Shown in pieces: positions 9,121 through 18,356 of a DNA stretch of 64,000 nucleotides (positions are counted from its first letter, which is position 1; each line of letters begins with the position of its first letter). The notes below the pieces were generated by a model that was not told where the DNA came from, did not search any database, and saw only the letters and a program-made list of their open reading frames with translations. This DNA comes from Fuerstiella sp. (GTDB taxonomy: Bacteria > Planctomycetota > Planctomycetia > Planctomycetales > Planctomycetaceae). The position numbers were made by a program, and so were the translations under genes. The stretch lies in the NCBI GenBank assembly GCA_029245955.1, contig JAQWOH010000062.1, positions 29,021 to 93,020 on the forward strand, given 5' to 3'.

Positions 9121-12100
9121 ATGTTCATGTTCAGAATTTATCTATTCCCGTGCGTTTTCATTCTGATGCTGGTGTGCGTTCCACCGGAAGACACTTCTGC
9201 CCAGGTTTCCGCAAAACCGCATGCCGTTTTTGTTATTGGCACACAGCAATACAGCCCCGGTGATACGATGCCCGCTCTGGCCAGTCAGCTGGAGCGAATG
9301 GGATTTTACACAACGGTTGTGCTGCCGGCCGGAGATCCTGCAAAAGACTCCGCCGGCATCCGGGGTCTGGAAGTATTGCGCACCGCAGATGTCGCGGTCT
9401 TCTACATGAGGTTCCTGACTCTGCCCGACGATCAACTGAAGCTCATCGTGGATTATCTCGAATCCGGAAAGCCAGTCGTTGGGTTTCGCTGCAGCACACA
9501 CGCGTTCGCCTATCCGCAGAGCAGTCCGAACTCAAAATGGAATGACGGATTTGGGCGCGAAGCGCTGGGCTCCGAATACTTCATTCATCTACAGGGTACT
9601 ACACAGGTGAATGGCGTTGCTGCGGCAATCAGACATCCCATTCTGACCGGCGTAAAGCTGACTGAAAATCTGACGGCAGCTGGTACGTTGTATCTGGCTG
9701 ATCCACCTGAGGATGCAGAGGTGCTGCTGGGAGGCACCGGTAAATCAAAGAAGACAGGAGAAGTAAAGAACGCTTTTGGCACTCACGAACTGACGGAAAC
9801 GATGACGCAACCGGTTGCATGGGCCTGGCACAACCAATGGGGTGGCCGCGTCTTTGCCACCACACTTGGCCACCCGGGGACATTCACGAATCGTCATTTT
9901 GTGCGGCTGTTCCTGAATGGCATCTGTTGGGCCGCCGGGAAGGATGTTCCTCAGAAGGTGCGAGCCCGTCCCATTCGACCGAACAGCGTACCTGACTCGA
10001 AAGCAAATGCGGCCAACCCGTCCGTTGCGAACATGAAGGACGCCAGAAACACGACTACGGGCAAAGGCGAACCGCCGGAAGACCCTGAGTATCTGCAGTA
10101 CGGTATCTATGCCAAAACGGCTCCACGTGCCCGGAAGACAGCTCCGCAAACAACCACCCTGCCGCTGAACGTAAATCGTGGCGACCGCATTGCATTTGTC
10201 GGCAATACGCTGATGGACCGCAGTCAGCTGTTTGGTTACTTTGAGACGATGCTGCACCAGCGGTATCCCAGTCACGAACTGATCATTCGGCATCTTTCGT
10301 GGCCGGCTGATACTCCGGACCTGCAACCGCGACCGGATAACTTTGCTGATCAGAATCAGCATTTAACTCATGAGAAGATCGATATTATCTTTGCGGGCTA
10401 CGGGTTTAACGAGTCATTCGCCGGAGAAGACGGCATCCCTGCGTTCCGAGCGTCCTTGTCAAAGTATCTGACATCGCTGAAGACGCGTGCTTTCAATGGA
10501 AAAACGGCGCCGCAGATCGTGCTGGTATCGCCTACTGCTAACGAGAACATTAAGGGTGTCGCCGCGGCCCGCCTGAATAACAGCAGGATTCAGGCTTACG
10601 CGGGCGTCATGCAGGACGTCGCGGCCGATCAGGGCGTGGCCTTTGCGAATGTTTATCGTGACACGCTTCGTGCGATGAAACCGACTCAGACGGATCTGAC
10701 GCTGAACGGCGTGCATCTGAAGGAATCGGGATATGAAGTGTTCGCCCGAACTCTGTACCGCAGTGTCTTTGGTGAAGACGCCTCAGCCGTGAATGAAGAT
10801 CTCAGGGCAAACATCATCGACAAAAATCAGCAGTACTTTCGGCGTTACCGTCCGCTGAATACATTCTATTACACCGGAGGTCGTAACAAAACGTACGGCT
10901 ATCTTGACTTCCTGCCGGCCATGAAAAACTTCGACATCATGACGGCCAACCGAGATGCTCGATCATGGGATCTGGCGGCTGGTCGTGCAGAGTCGGACAA
11001 GGCAGACGATTCCAGTCTGCCGATCCTGCCTGACACGAAAGAAAGTCGCGGCGCCAACAGCTGGATGTCGGCTGTTGATGAATTAAAAGCGTTTGAGATT
11101 GATCCGCGATTTGAGGTGAACCTGTTTGCAGGCGAAGAAGAGTTCCCTGATATTGCTGCTCCGATTCAGATGCGATGGGACAGTCAGGGGCGACTGTGGG
11201 TCAGCTGTTCAACTACGTACCCTCATGTCTACCCGGGAAAGGAACCTGATGACAAACTTGTGATCCTGGAAGACACAGACGGTGATGGCAGGGCAGACAG
11301 GTCGACAGTGTTTGCAGACGACCTGCATATCCCACTGTCGTTCGAGCTTGGTAACGGTGGCGTCTACGTGTCCGAAGAACCACATCTGACATTTCTTAAA
11401 GACACCGATGGAGACGGAAAGGCGGACTTTCGCCAGCAACTGCTCACAGGATTCGGTACAGAAGATTCACACCATGCACTGCACGACTTTGTCTGGACAC
11501 CCGATGGGGATCTGGTTTTTCGGGAGTCGATTTTTCATCACAGCCAGGTGGAGACGCCCTACGGACCGGTCCGGCAGCAGAACAGCGGCTGGTTTCGCTT
11601 TGATCACAGCAGGCACAAGCTGGACAGCTTCGGCACATACCACAGCACGAATCCCTGGGGCGTAACATTTGATGACTGGGGGCAGCACATGGCCAGTCAT
11701 CCGATTTATGCGGCTGCATTTCATTCGCTGGACCCGCCGTTTCCACAGCAGCATCCGAAACCTGCAGGACTGCAGGCGTATTCGGGCACCTGTGGCCAGG
11801 AGCTGGTGGACTTCAGCACATTCCCGGATGAACTGAAGGGGCACTTCATCAAGGCTCGGTATAAGCCAACTAATCGAATCGAGATTCTGAAATGGAAGGA
11901 AGGTCCTTTCGGCTTCGAAGAGGAGTACGTCAGCGATCTGATTTTTTCAAAAAATCTCAGTTTTATTCCGGTCGATCTTCGCTACGGGCCTCGCGGTGCC
12001 ATGTACGTCTGCGACTGGTACAATCCGGTAAAGGGGCATGCACAGTATTCGTTGAGAGACGAGCGTCGCGATCGACATTCCGGCCGCATCTGGCGGATCA

Positions 12101-13791
12101 CGGCCAAGGGCAGGCCGCTTCTGACATTGCCGGAAATGACCGACGCCAGTGTTAACGATTTACTGGAGATTCTGAAGCGGCCGGAATACCGAGTGCGTTA
12201 CATTGCCAAGCGTGAACTGCGAAGCAGGAACGCAGCCGAAGTGAAAGCGGCTCTCGACGTCTGGGTGCAGAACCTCGATCCCGCCGCCCCGCGTTTTCGG
12301 CACCATCAGGTGGAAGCAATCTGGGCATATCGAAACATCGGCGCCCATGGTCGCAAACTGCTGCAGCCGGAATCGGTACGGGCCGGGGTACCGCAGCAAC
12401 AGAGTCTCAGCACTGTTGCCACGAATCTGCTGAGGGACGTGCTGCTGTGCGACCAGCACATGGCTCGGGCTGCTGCCGTTGAACAGCTGCGTTACTGGCA
12501 TGCCGACTTTCCCGATGTGTACGAACTGCTGGGCAGGGCAGCCAACGATACAAATGGCATCGTACGCATGCAGGCGGCTATCTGCAGCAGTTATCTCGGT
12601 ACACCGGATGCACTCGGCATCGTCTTGCAGACGTTGAATCATCCCGCTGAAAAACATGTCGCCTATGCGATTCAGTGTGCGCTGGGTTCACACACGCTGC
12701 GACGACACTGGGAAGGCAGCCCCGAATACAACATCAGCCGAATTCTGAATCGGCTGAAACGCAGCAGCGAACTTAAAGAACCGACTCCCAGCGCGGGACA
12801 GGCTGAATTCGATTCGCAGAAGAATCTCAAAACTGTGCGGATATCGTGCCTGCCGGAACGGATGTTGTATACGGTCAAACAGTTCGCCGTAACGACTGGT
12901 CAACCTGTCAAGATTGTTTTCACTAATCCGGATGCGACGGACCATAACCTGGTGGTTGTGAAACCGGGCACTCTGGCCGAAGTTGGTATGGCGGCCAACG
13001 CGATGGCTCGTGACCCGAAGAACGCGAATTCGGACTTCATTCCATCGGAGAAAGAAGATTTGATTTTGCAGGCGTCACCCATGATCGGCCCTACACGCAA
13101 ATCGCAGGTTCATGTCATGCGATTCAATGCTCCCGCAGCAGCGGGCATCTATCCGTTCGTGTGCACATTTCCGGGACACTGGATCATCATGAAGGGAGAC
13201 ATCGTGGTCGCGAACGATCTGTCCGAAGTGGACTCGATGCTGGCTGCTCGCAAGCCTGCTATGGTTAAGGAGTGGCAGGTGACGGACTTTGAGAACGTAT
13301 CGGTCAGGGACGATGAAGACACGATGATGAGGGGAATGCAGGCCTTTGTGAAGGCCCGCTGCAATCAATGTCATGTCGTTGCCGGACACGGAATAAATCT
13401 CGGTCCGGATCTCACGGACGTTGCGAAACGCTACAAGGGCGAGAAGCTGCTGCAGCAGATTCTGGATCCGTCGTCAGAGATCAACAAAAAGTATCAGAAC
13501 CATCAGTTCGTTCTGGAAAGCGGCCGAGTGGTTGCCGGCGTCATCGTTGACGAAAGTTCGGCGGAACTGAAAGTGGTCAGCAACCTGCTGAATCCGAACG
13601 CATTCATTCGGATCGACAGGAAGCAGATTGAAGACCAGGTCCCGTCCAGAATATCCGCCATGCCCAACGGTTTGGCGAATGTACTGACAAAGAAGGAAAT
13701 TCTGGACATGGTCAGCTTTCTCCAGTACGGCGGCTACAAGCTGCCGGAACACCTGAAGCAGAACCATGATCACTCAGACCATGCCAAATAG
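9121..13791 (+). CDS. Exported six-module fusion: ThuA, SGNH-like, PVC-type dehydrogenase propeller, HEAT-like, azurin-like cupredoxin, cytochrome c
   Basis: The protein has 1,556 residues with a signal peptide at 1-28. A ThuA-like glutamine-amidotransferase fold covers about 33-285 (AVFVIGTQQYSPGD, RVFATTLGHPG). An SGNH-hydrolase-like domain covers about 350-550 (IAFVGNTLMDR, GYGFNES, LNGVHLKESGY). A membrane-bound-dehydrogenase propeller follows at about 658-996 (DTDGDGRADRSTVFADDL, GPRGAMYVCDWYNPVKGH, RIWRITAKG), then helical HEAT-like repeats at about 1005-1210. A cupredoxin (about 1238-1367) has azurin-type copper ligands: His in ATDHNLVVV and Cys1348, His1353, Met1357 in CTFPGHWIIM. A c-type haem site CNQCH (1414-1418) lies in the planctomycete CxxCH domain. 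The layout suggests oxidation of a sugar-like substrate with electrons passed to copper and haem within one chain. No ribosome site is obvious; ATG at 9127 is an alternative start. Confidence 0.9.
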   Translation: MFMFRIYLFPCVFILMLVCVPPEDTSAQVSAKPHAVFVIGTQQYSPGDTMPALASQLERMGFYTTVVLPAGDPAKDSAGIRGLEVLRTADVAVFYMRFLTLPDDQLKLIVDYLESGKPVVGFRCSTHAFAYPQSSPNSKWNDGFGREALGSEYFIHLQGTTQVNGVAAAIRHPILTGVKLTENLTAAGTLYLADPPEDAEVLLGGTGKSKKTGEVKNAFGTHELTETMTQPVAWAWHNQWGGRVFATTLGHPGTFTNRHFVRLFLNGICWAAGKDVPQKVRARPIRPNSVPDSKANAANPSVANMKDARNTTTGKGEPPEDPEYLQYGIYAKTAPRARKTAPQTTTLPLNVNRGDRIAFVGNTLMDRSQLFGYFETMLHQRYPSHELIIRHLSWPADTPDLQPRPDNFADQNQHLTHEKIDIIFAGYGFNESFAGEDGIPAFRASLSKYLTSLKTRAFNGKTAPQIVLVSPTANENIKGVAAARLNNSRIQAYAGVMQDVAADQGVAFANVYRDTLRAMKPTQTDLTLNGVHLKESGYEVFARTLYRSVFGEDASAVNEDLRANIIDKNQQYFRRYRPLNTFYYTGGRNKTYGYLDFLPAMKNFDIMTANRDARSWDLAAGRAESDKADDSSLPILPDTKESRGANSWMSAVDELKAFEIDPRFEVNLFAGEEEFPDIAAPIQMRWDSQGRLWVSCSTTYPHVYPGKEPDDKLVILEDTDGDGRADRSTVFADDLHIPLSFELGNGGVYVSEEPHLTFLKDTDGDGKADFRQQLLTGFGTEDSHHALHDFVWTPDGDLVFRESIFHHSQVETPYGPVRQQNSGWFRFDHSRHKLDSFGTYHSTNPWGVTFDDWGQHMASHPIYAAAFHSLDPPFPQQHPKPAGLQAYSGTCGQELVDFSTFPDELKGHFIKARYKPTNRIEILKWKEGPFGFEEEYVSDLIFSKNLSFIPVDLRYGPRGAMYVCDWYNPVKGHAQYSLRDERRDRHSGRIWRITAKGRPLLTLPEMTDASVNDLLEILKRPEYRVRYIAKRELRSRNAAEVKAALDVWVQNLDPAAPRFRHHQVEAIWAYRNIGAHGRKLLQPESVRAGVPQQQSLSTVATNLLRDVLLCDQHMARAAAVEQLRYWHADFPDVYELLGRAANDTNGIVRMQAAICSSYLGTPDALGIVLQTLNHPAEKHVAYAIQCALGSHTLRRHWEGSPEYNISRILNRLKRSSELKEPTPSAGQAEFDSQKNLKTVRISCLPERMLYTVKQFAVTTGQPVKIVFTNPDATDHNLVVVKPGTLAEVGMAANAMARDPKNANSDFIPSEKEDLILQASPMIGPTRKSQVHVMRFNAPAAAGIYPFVCTFPGHWIIMKGDIVVANDLSEVDSMLAARKPAMVKEWQVTDFENVSVRDDEDTMMRGMQAFVKARCNQCHVVAGHGINLGPDLTDVAKRYKGEKLLQQILDPSSEINKKYQNHQFVLESGRVVAGVIVDESSAELKVVSNLLNPNAFIRIDRKQIEDQVPSRISAMPNGLANVLTKKEILDMVSFLQYGGYKLPEHLKQNHDHSDHAK

Positions 13792-13810
13792 AATCGCCAC
13801 CAGAACAGGA

Positions 13811-13846
13811 ACGGCCGGGCATCCTCTCGATACCCGGCCGTTTTCT
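13811..13846 (+). terminator. Rho-independent terminator of the fusion gene
   Basis: ACGGCCGGG (13811-13819) pairs perfectly with CCCGGCCGT (13833-13841), loop of 13 bases, followed by TTTTCTGATTT. It lies 20 bases after the stop codon at 13791 and faces the 3' end of the DUF1571 gene, which it may also serve. Confidence 0.85.
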
Positions 13847-13878
13847 GATTTGCAGTCGCGTTCCAGAGTGACTCGCTG

Positions 13879-14889
13879 TCACATTCTGTAGGAGGGGTTT
13901 TCACGGCTGAATTCTTTCGCGACCAGCCGCTGTTGAAAGTTCAGGCCTGTGAAGGAATAGTCTTCGATTAATGTTATCTCGTCGAGTTCCTGATCGGAGA
14001 GACCTTCGGTGTCGTTTGCCCATGTATAATTCCGCACTTTTAACGGCACATGGAGCTTTGAATCGACCATGATGAGGTTCTTGCGATAGATCTTCGAGAA
14101 TTCTGCATCGTCGTACTTCACCATGAAGCAGTAACAGTTGCGTCCATCGAATTCCTGGTCGCTCAGGCGGGTGCACGAAAACCCGTGTCCCCGTCGGACG
14201 TCTTTGTCGCGGTCGGCGGCAATTTGGTGCAACATTCCCAGAACACCGGCATCAGTGATGGGGTATCGGGTTTCCGCCTTTGCCAGACTCGACGTCGGGT
14301 CAATCTTCAGTGCGGGCAGCATTCTCTTGAAGCCACCAAACTTGACCACCATGTATCCGTCGTCGTACTCGTCACTGTACAGGATCTGGCGACCTCGTTC
14401 ACCATTCTGCCACTTCATATATACGGCGAAGTGTGGCTTGTGCTGAACCTTAATCGCGATGTCCTGACGAGGCAGCAAGTCCCCGCCGATTCGTTCTTCC
14501 TTGTGGAAGTTTCCGGAATAGTCCTCGATGTTCTCCAGAAACCGAGCGCCGTCCCGAAGCAGCAGAAGGCAGAACTTGTTTGTTTCCTGGCTGTTCAGCA
14601 ACCCGCCATCAGTAATTTGAGCATCAACACCTTTGTTGGTCAGGATTTCCACAGCGTCTTCAGCGCGGTTATCGGCTTCTTCATTGGTTGTTACCTGTAT
14701 CGGGGGGGGCAGCGGGACCGGGGTTTCGTCAATCACGACATCGGACGGCGCGGATTCGAGCGAAAGATTATCTTCTTCCGCCGGCAACGGATCAAAACTG
14801 GTATACAGAACAGCAACGCTGAATACCGTGATACATGCAGCGACAAGGTTCGCCCGGCCGGGCGATTTCCTGGAACAAAATTGCGGCAT
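13879..14889 (-). CDS. DUF1571 family protein
   Basis: This is a predicted exported protein of 336 residues. The start is well supported by GAGGTGATT upstream. A hydrophobic N-terminal segment (NLVAACITVFSVAVLYTSF) works as a signal anchor, followed by an acidic/Pro-rich linker. The conserved domain runs from about residue 105 (LLRDGARFLENIEDYSGNFHKEERIGGDLLPRQDIAIKV) through KPHFAVYMKW, GRQILYSDEYDDGYMVVKFGG and YCFMVKYDD to LIEDYSFTGLNF. The strand-rich pattern resembles LolA/LolB-like lipid-binding sheets, and DUF1571 members are frequent in planctomycetes. A role in lipoprotein or lipid handling at the envelope is inference. Nothing nearby fixes its job. Confidence 0.85.
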   Translation of the reverse strand: MPQFCSRKSPGRANLVAACITVFSVAVLYTSFDPLPAEEDNLSLESAPSDVVIDETPVPLPPPIQVTTNEEADNRAEDAVEILTNKGVDAQITDGGLLNSQETNKFCLLLLRDGARFLENIEDYSGNFHKEERIGGDLLPRQDIAIKVQHKPHFAVYMKWQNGERGRQILYSDEYDDGYMVVKFGGFKRMLPALKIDPTSSLAKAETRYPITDAGVLGMLHQIAADRDKDVRRGHGFSCTRLSDQEFDGRNCYCFMVKYDDAEFSKIYRKNLIMVDSKLHVPLKVRNYTWANDTEGLSDQELDEITLIEDYSFTGLNFQQRLVAKEFSRENPSYRM

Positions 14890-15372
14890 CTAGTAATCAC
14901 CTCATGGGAAAGTGTTCGGTAGTGTCTGAGAAGGGCAGGCCATTAGACAGTGCCAAACGGTTGGGATGTGAGACGGAGGAACCAAAGATCACTCGCTCCA
15001 TCGCGGTTTCCGGGTTTGGCCGGAGTCCTTTCCGGAGATGGTTATGCACCAAAACTGTGAAAACGTGGAAGCGTGGACGGGGTGAGAGTCCGACCCTGGC
15101 CCAGGGCCGCTGGATCTCTCAGAACTTCATCTGTGACCGGCTGACCGGCGTACCAACCGAACCGGACAAGATGAATTCGTCAGCCAAAGCCCGGGCTTCC
15201 ACGCCTCAGCATGTATCTTGATCGTCAGTGCGACCGGATGTCAGGACGGGGAATGGCAAACTCTGCCGAACTTTGCTCGTTGAAGACTCTGTCCCGTGTC
15301 AGGGGTCACGCAGACATCACTTTCTTCAAAAGCGAATCGGCTTCTGCCGCCGACCTATGCTGCCCAATCGGA
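14890..15372. other. Spacer with a possible structured element
   Basis: These 483 bases lie upstream of the DUF1571 gene and downstream of a kinase gene on the same strand. No open frame here has family support. The interval 15064-15203 is closed by a 9-bp complementary pair and holds an internal hairpin; it is listed separately. Confidence 0.5.
15064..15203. ncRNA. Candidate structured RNA, strand unknown
   Basis: CGTGGAAGC (15064-15072) is exactly complementary to GCTTCCACG (15195-15203). Inside lie a tight palindrome CCCTGGCCCAGGG near 15094 and GC-rich repeats of ACCGG. That gives a closed domain of 140 bases in non-coding DNA. It matches no RNA family I know (RNase P, tmRNA, SRP and common riboswitches were considered). 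On the minus strand it would lie in the leader of the DUF1571 gene. Confidence 0.25.
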
Positions 15373-16851
15373 TCAGATTCCAAGGCCTTCCTTGAGTCGG
15401 TCGCGATACTCCTGCAGGACACCCGGCCCCTGCATGACTGTGGCAGACATTTCGGTCGCAAAGTCTGTCGCCAGCATCGTCTGGACCAGCTCGTCTCGAT
15501 ACTTGAGGTTCCCCTGATCTTCCGCAGCCAGTGCTCTTCCCAGATATGCCAGAAACAACACTTCACGGTGTTCCGTCGGGGTCAGAGAGGCCTGCTGTAT
15601 CAGCGTCTGAAAGGTGTTACCGGATTCTTCGGGTGCCGAAGGGGTCGTGGTCAGATAATGCAGTCCGAGGTGCAATCGTGCCCATAATGCCTCATCCGTC
15701 TGCGGAAACTTTTCAAAAACGGCCGTCCATGCTGCAGGGTTTCCGGGATTCAATATGGCCCGAGCGTATTGCTGAGCAGCCGTATCTTCCGGTGTAAACT
15801 CAGCGTCCTTGATGTGCAGACCAATCGGTTGAAATATTCCCTGACCGACGCTGACGCCGATGATACCACAAAGGAGAATCGCGATGACTGCGGCCAGAGG
15901 AGAAGGCAGCGACGACCGCACCCAGCCCCAGACTGAGGACGTATCGGCCATCGTTGGATTCAACGGCTCGTGGTCCAGCTTTGCCAATGCTTCCTGCAGA
16001 TCCTCAGGCGTCGTAAAGCGATCCTCGGGCCTCTTTTCCATCATGCGATGTATCGTCCGGCACATTGCTTCAGGCAGGTCACGGCGATGACAGAACAGCG
16101 GCTTTGCTTCCTCCTTGAGGTGCTGAACAGCAACACTGACGGAGTTCTTGCCCGGAAACGGAGGCTGCCCGGCAAACATGTGATAGCACGACACGCCAAA
16201 CGAATACTGGTCTGTGTGGTGATTGAGCTTTTCGCCCTGAATCTGTTCGGGACTCATGTACCACGGCGTCCCCATTGTCGTGCCCGCCTGAGTCAGATTC
16301 ATTTTGTTGCTGACTTCATTCAGCTGAGCCAGCCCGAAATCCGTGACCTTCGCGACCTCACCACGGGTCAGCATGATGTTTTCGGGCTTGATGTCGCGAT
16401 GCACGATTCCCGCGTCGGAGGCCGCAGACAAAGCTGCAGCGACATTTTTCATCCACTTTAATCCGGTCAGGAAATCAGGCGGACCGTTCCGTTTGATCCA
16501 CTGGCTCAGATTCTGTCCCTGCACATATTCCTGGACGATGTAATGCAGATTGTCCGCCTGGCCAATCATGTAGACCTGGACAATGTTGGAGTGACTCAAG
16601 CCGCCAGCAGCTCGAGCTTCCTGTTCAAATCTCTGCAACAGCGTGTTGTTCTTGCCACTCACTGCGTCTTCACGCAGGATTTTTACGGCCACAGATCTGC
16701 GCAGGGAAATCTGTTCTGCCAGATAGACTTCTGCCATTCCACCAACGCCCAGCCGCCGCAGCAGGCGAAAGTCACCAAGCGTTCGGTCGACAAGGTCGCT
16801 TTGATCGTGATGAAAAATATCAGGCGGAGGTTCGGGCATACCGTGATTCAT
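15373..16851 (-). CDS. Membrane Ser/Thr protein kinase with extracytoplasmic TPR-like tail
   Basis: This is a Hanks-type kinase of 492 residues. The catalytic domain at about 25-300 has LGVGGMAEVY, VAVKIL with Lys57, HRDIKPENIML, DFGLAQ and GTPWYMSPEQ, followed by the regular lower-lobe block MMEKRPEDRFTTPEDLQEAL. One membrane helix (LAAVIAILLCGIIGVSVGQGIF, about 320-340) separates it from a C-terminal domain of about 150 residues. That tail is helical with TPR-like spacing (AQQYARAILNPGNPAAWTAVFEKF, ALWARLHLGLHYL), presumably in the periplasm and able to sense envelope state. The first ATG has GGAG very close; MPEPPP four codons later is an alternative. It is divergent from another kinase at 17335. 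Confidence 0.93.
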   Translation of the reverse strand: MNHGMPEPPPDIFHHDQSDLVDRTLGDFRLLRRLGVGGMAEVYLAEQISLRRSVAVKILREDAVSGKNNTLLQRFEQEARAAGGLSHSNIVQVYMIGQADNLHYIVQEYVQGQNLSQWIKRNGPPDFLTGLKWMKNVAAALSAASDAGIVHRDIKPENIMLTRGEVAKVTDFGLAQLNEVSNKMNLTQAGTTMGTPWYMSPEQIQGEKLNHHTDQYSFGVSCYHMFAGQPPFPGKNSVSVAVQHLKEEAKPLFCHRRDLPEAMCRTIHRMMEKRPEDRFTTPEDLQEALAKLDHEPLNPTMADTSSVWGWVRSSLPSPLAAVIAILLCGIIGVSVGQGIFQPIGLHIKDAEFTPEDTAAQQYARAILNPGNPAAWTAVFEKFPQTDEALWARLHLGLHYLTTTPSAPEESGNTFQTLIQQASLTPTEHREVLFLAYLGRALAAEDQGNLKYRDELVQTMLATDFATEMSATVMQGPGVLQEYRDRLKEGLGI

Positions 16852-17334
16852 GACTCCATGGTGAATGCGAAAATAATTCCAGATGGCCTGGCAGTGTCGC
16901 AGAACAAATAACAGATACCAGCCCGACAGGACACCATGGATCGTTTCGAGACTAGATGGCTGGCAGGGGCCGCTGGCTGTTGTGGCAGGCTCACATCAGC
17001 CCGGGCCCAACACAGTTTTGGCGGACACCGCAGGGAATGTCAATACTCGAGGTCAGATGTTGCTGTGCGGCGTAACGCACAGTGAGACGCCATGAGCGAA
17101 TTCTTACAAGTTTTCGCCCGGACGCGGCGTTCAGTGACACACCGGAGGGCCTTCTTGGTGTGAAAAGGATACAGGTGGTTGTTAGTCCGGAATCTGTGAA
17201 AAGCTCGCAATCTGCGACGAAAATTACGTCCAGCAATCCATGCGCACGCGGCAACTGTCGATAAGAAAACAAAAGTTCAGAGTCTTACTGCATGAGTGCA
17301 GCCCAATCTTCAGGTTTTTCTCGCAATCTCAATA
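16852..17334. other. Divergent promoter region between two kinase genes
   Basis: These 483 bases separate kinases on opposite strands. No open frame carries a family signature. I see no strong inverted repeat. The region should contain both promoters. Confidence 0.5.
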
Positions 17335-18207
17335 ATGCCTACTGTAAACAAACTCCGGATTCGACAACGACTTGGCAAATACAGGATCGAAAAAAGACTT
17401 GGCGAAGGCGGATTCGCTGCCGTGTTTCAGGCCATGGACACGATCATGGGCACTCGTGTGGCCCTGAAAATTCCGCACAGCACGCTCGTCGACGCTGAAC
17501 TCCTGAAGGCTTTTCGCCACGAAGCCCGTCTGGTCGCCAAAGTTGATCACCCTGGCATTCTTCAAATCAAAGATGCCAGCGTCATTGACGGCCGATTAGT
17601 CATTTCGTTTCCGCTTGGGAAAGAAACGCTCGCCGATCGACTTTCCCGGCGAATGTCACTTGAAACCATTTTTTCGATCAGTGGCCAACTGCTGGCAGCT
17701 GTGGCGTTTGCTCATCAGCGGAAGGTTATCCATTGTGACATAAAGCCCGAAAATATCATTATGTTTGATGGCTCTGTGTTAAAACTCGCCGATTTCGGCA
17801 TTGCCAAAGTGGCTCGCCGGACTGTTCACGGTTGCGGCACAGGAACCGTCGGGCACATGGCCCCGGAGCAGGCGATGGGCCGCCCGTCTGTGCGGTCTGA
17901 CGTGTTTGCGGTGGGGTTGGTCATTCATCGGATGTTTTCGGGGCAATGGGCGGAGTGGCCATATCAGTGGCCACTTAACGGGCACAGACGGCTGCGAGAA
18001 CGCATTCCCCCAACGATGATCACCTGGCTTAGAAAAGCCCTTGAGCTGAATGCGGCACAACGGTTTCGCGACTGTGCCCAGATGCAGAATGCTTTCACCC
18101 GATTGCGTCCGGGCGCACTTCGCTTCATTCAGCAGCAACGGCGTCGGCCCCGTGGACCAAGGCCGGACACAGAAAAGCCGGCCGGCCGCACACAGCGAGC
18201 AGCCTGA
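17335..18207 (+). CDS. Cytoplasmic Ser/Thr protein kinase, non-RD type
   Basis: A compact kinase of 290 residues with no membrane helix. It has GEGGFAAVF, VALKIP with Lys45, the catalytic loop HCDIKPENII, DFGIAK and GHMAPEQ. The catalytic loop has Cys where most kinases have Arg before the catalytic Asp, so it is a non-RD kinase and may not depend on activation-loop phosphorylation. The start MPTVNKLRIRQRLGKYRIEK is chosen because this opening is typical of short planctomycete kinases; a frame extension to 17296 lacks support. After the kinase fold comes a very basic tail (about 265-290), which might bind nucleic acid or acidic lipids. The rest of the lower lobe is short (RLRERIPPTMITWLRKALEL), fitting a minimal kinase. 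Confidence 0.9.
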   Translation: MPTVNKLRIRQRLGKYRIEKRLGEGGFAAVFQAMDTIMGTRVALKIPHSTLVDAELLKAFRHEARLVAKVDHPGILQIKDASVIDGRLVISFPLGKETLADRLSRRMSLETIFSISGQLLAAVAFAHQRKVIHCDIKPENIIMFDGSVLKLADFGIAKVARRTVHGCGTGTVGHMAPEQAMGRPSVRSDVFAVGLVIHRMFSGQWAEWPYQWPLNGHRRLRERIPPTMITWLRKALELNAAQRFRDCAQMQNAFTRLRPGALRFIQQQRRRPRGPRPDTEKPAGRTQRAA

Positions 18208-18337
18208 ATGGCCGTGTGCCTCCAGAGGAAACGCCGCAAGTCGTGAAGACGCATCGTTTTACTGCGTGTGATGGTCCAGAACCGCCATTGACCGATAGAA
18301 CCCTGACCACCTAAAATACACGGCCGGTGCAGGATGC

Positions 18338-18356
18338 GCCCGTGGCGGGCTTTTTT
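18338..18356 (+). terminator. Rho-independent terminator or attenuator just upstream of kdsD
   Basis: GCCCG (18338-18342) and CGGGC (18346-18350) form a hairpin with a 3-base loop, followed by six T's. It ends 22 bases before the kdsD start at 18378. It may end the kinase transcript or act as an attenuator in the kdsD leader. Its position argues against any kdsD start upstream of 18378. Confidence 0.75.

Noticed and set aside
14185..14922. Plus-strand frame of 245 codons opposite DUF1571
   Set aside because: It is the shadow of a well-supported family gene; its composition is unlike a protein.
14950..15210. Riboswitch or RNase P RNA
   Set aside because: Phrases like GGTGAGAGTCC recall such RNAs, but the conserved cores of RNase P, FMN, cobalamin and TPP elements are not present. 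It is kept only as an unassigned candidate.
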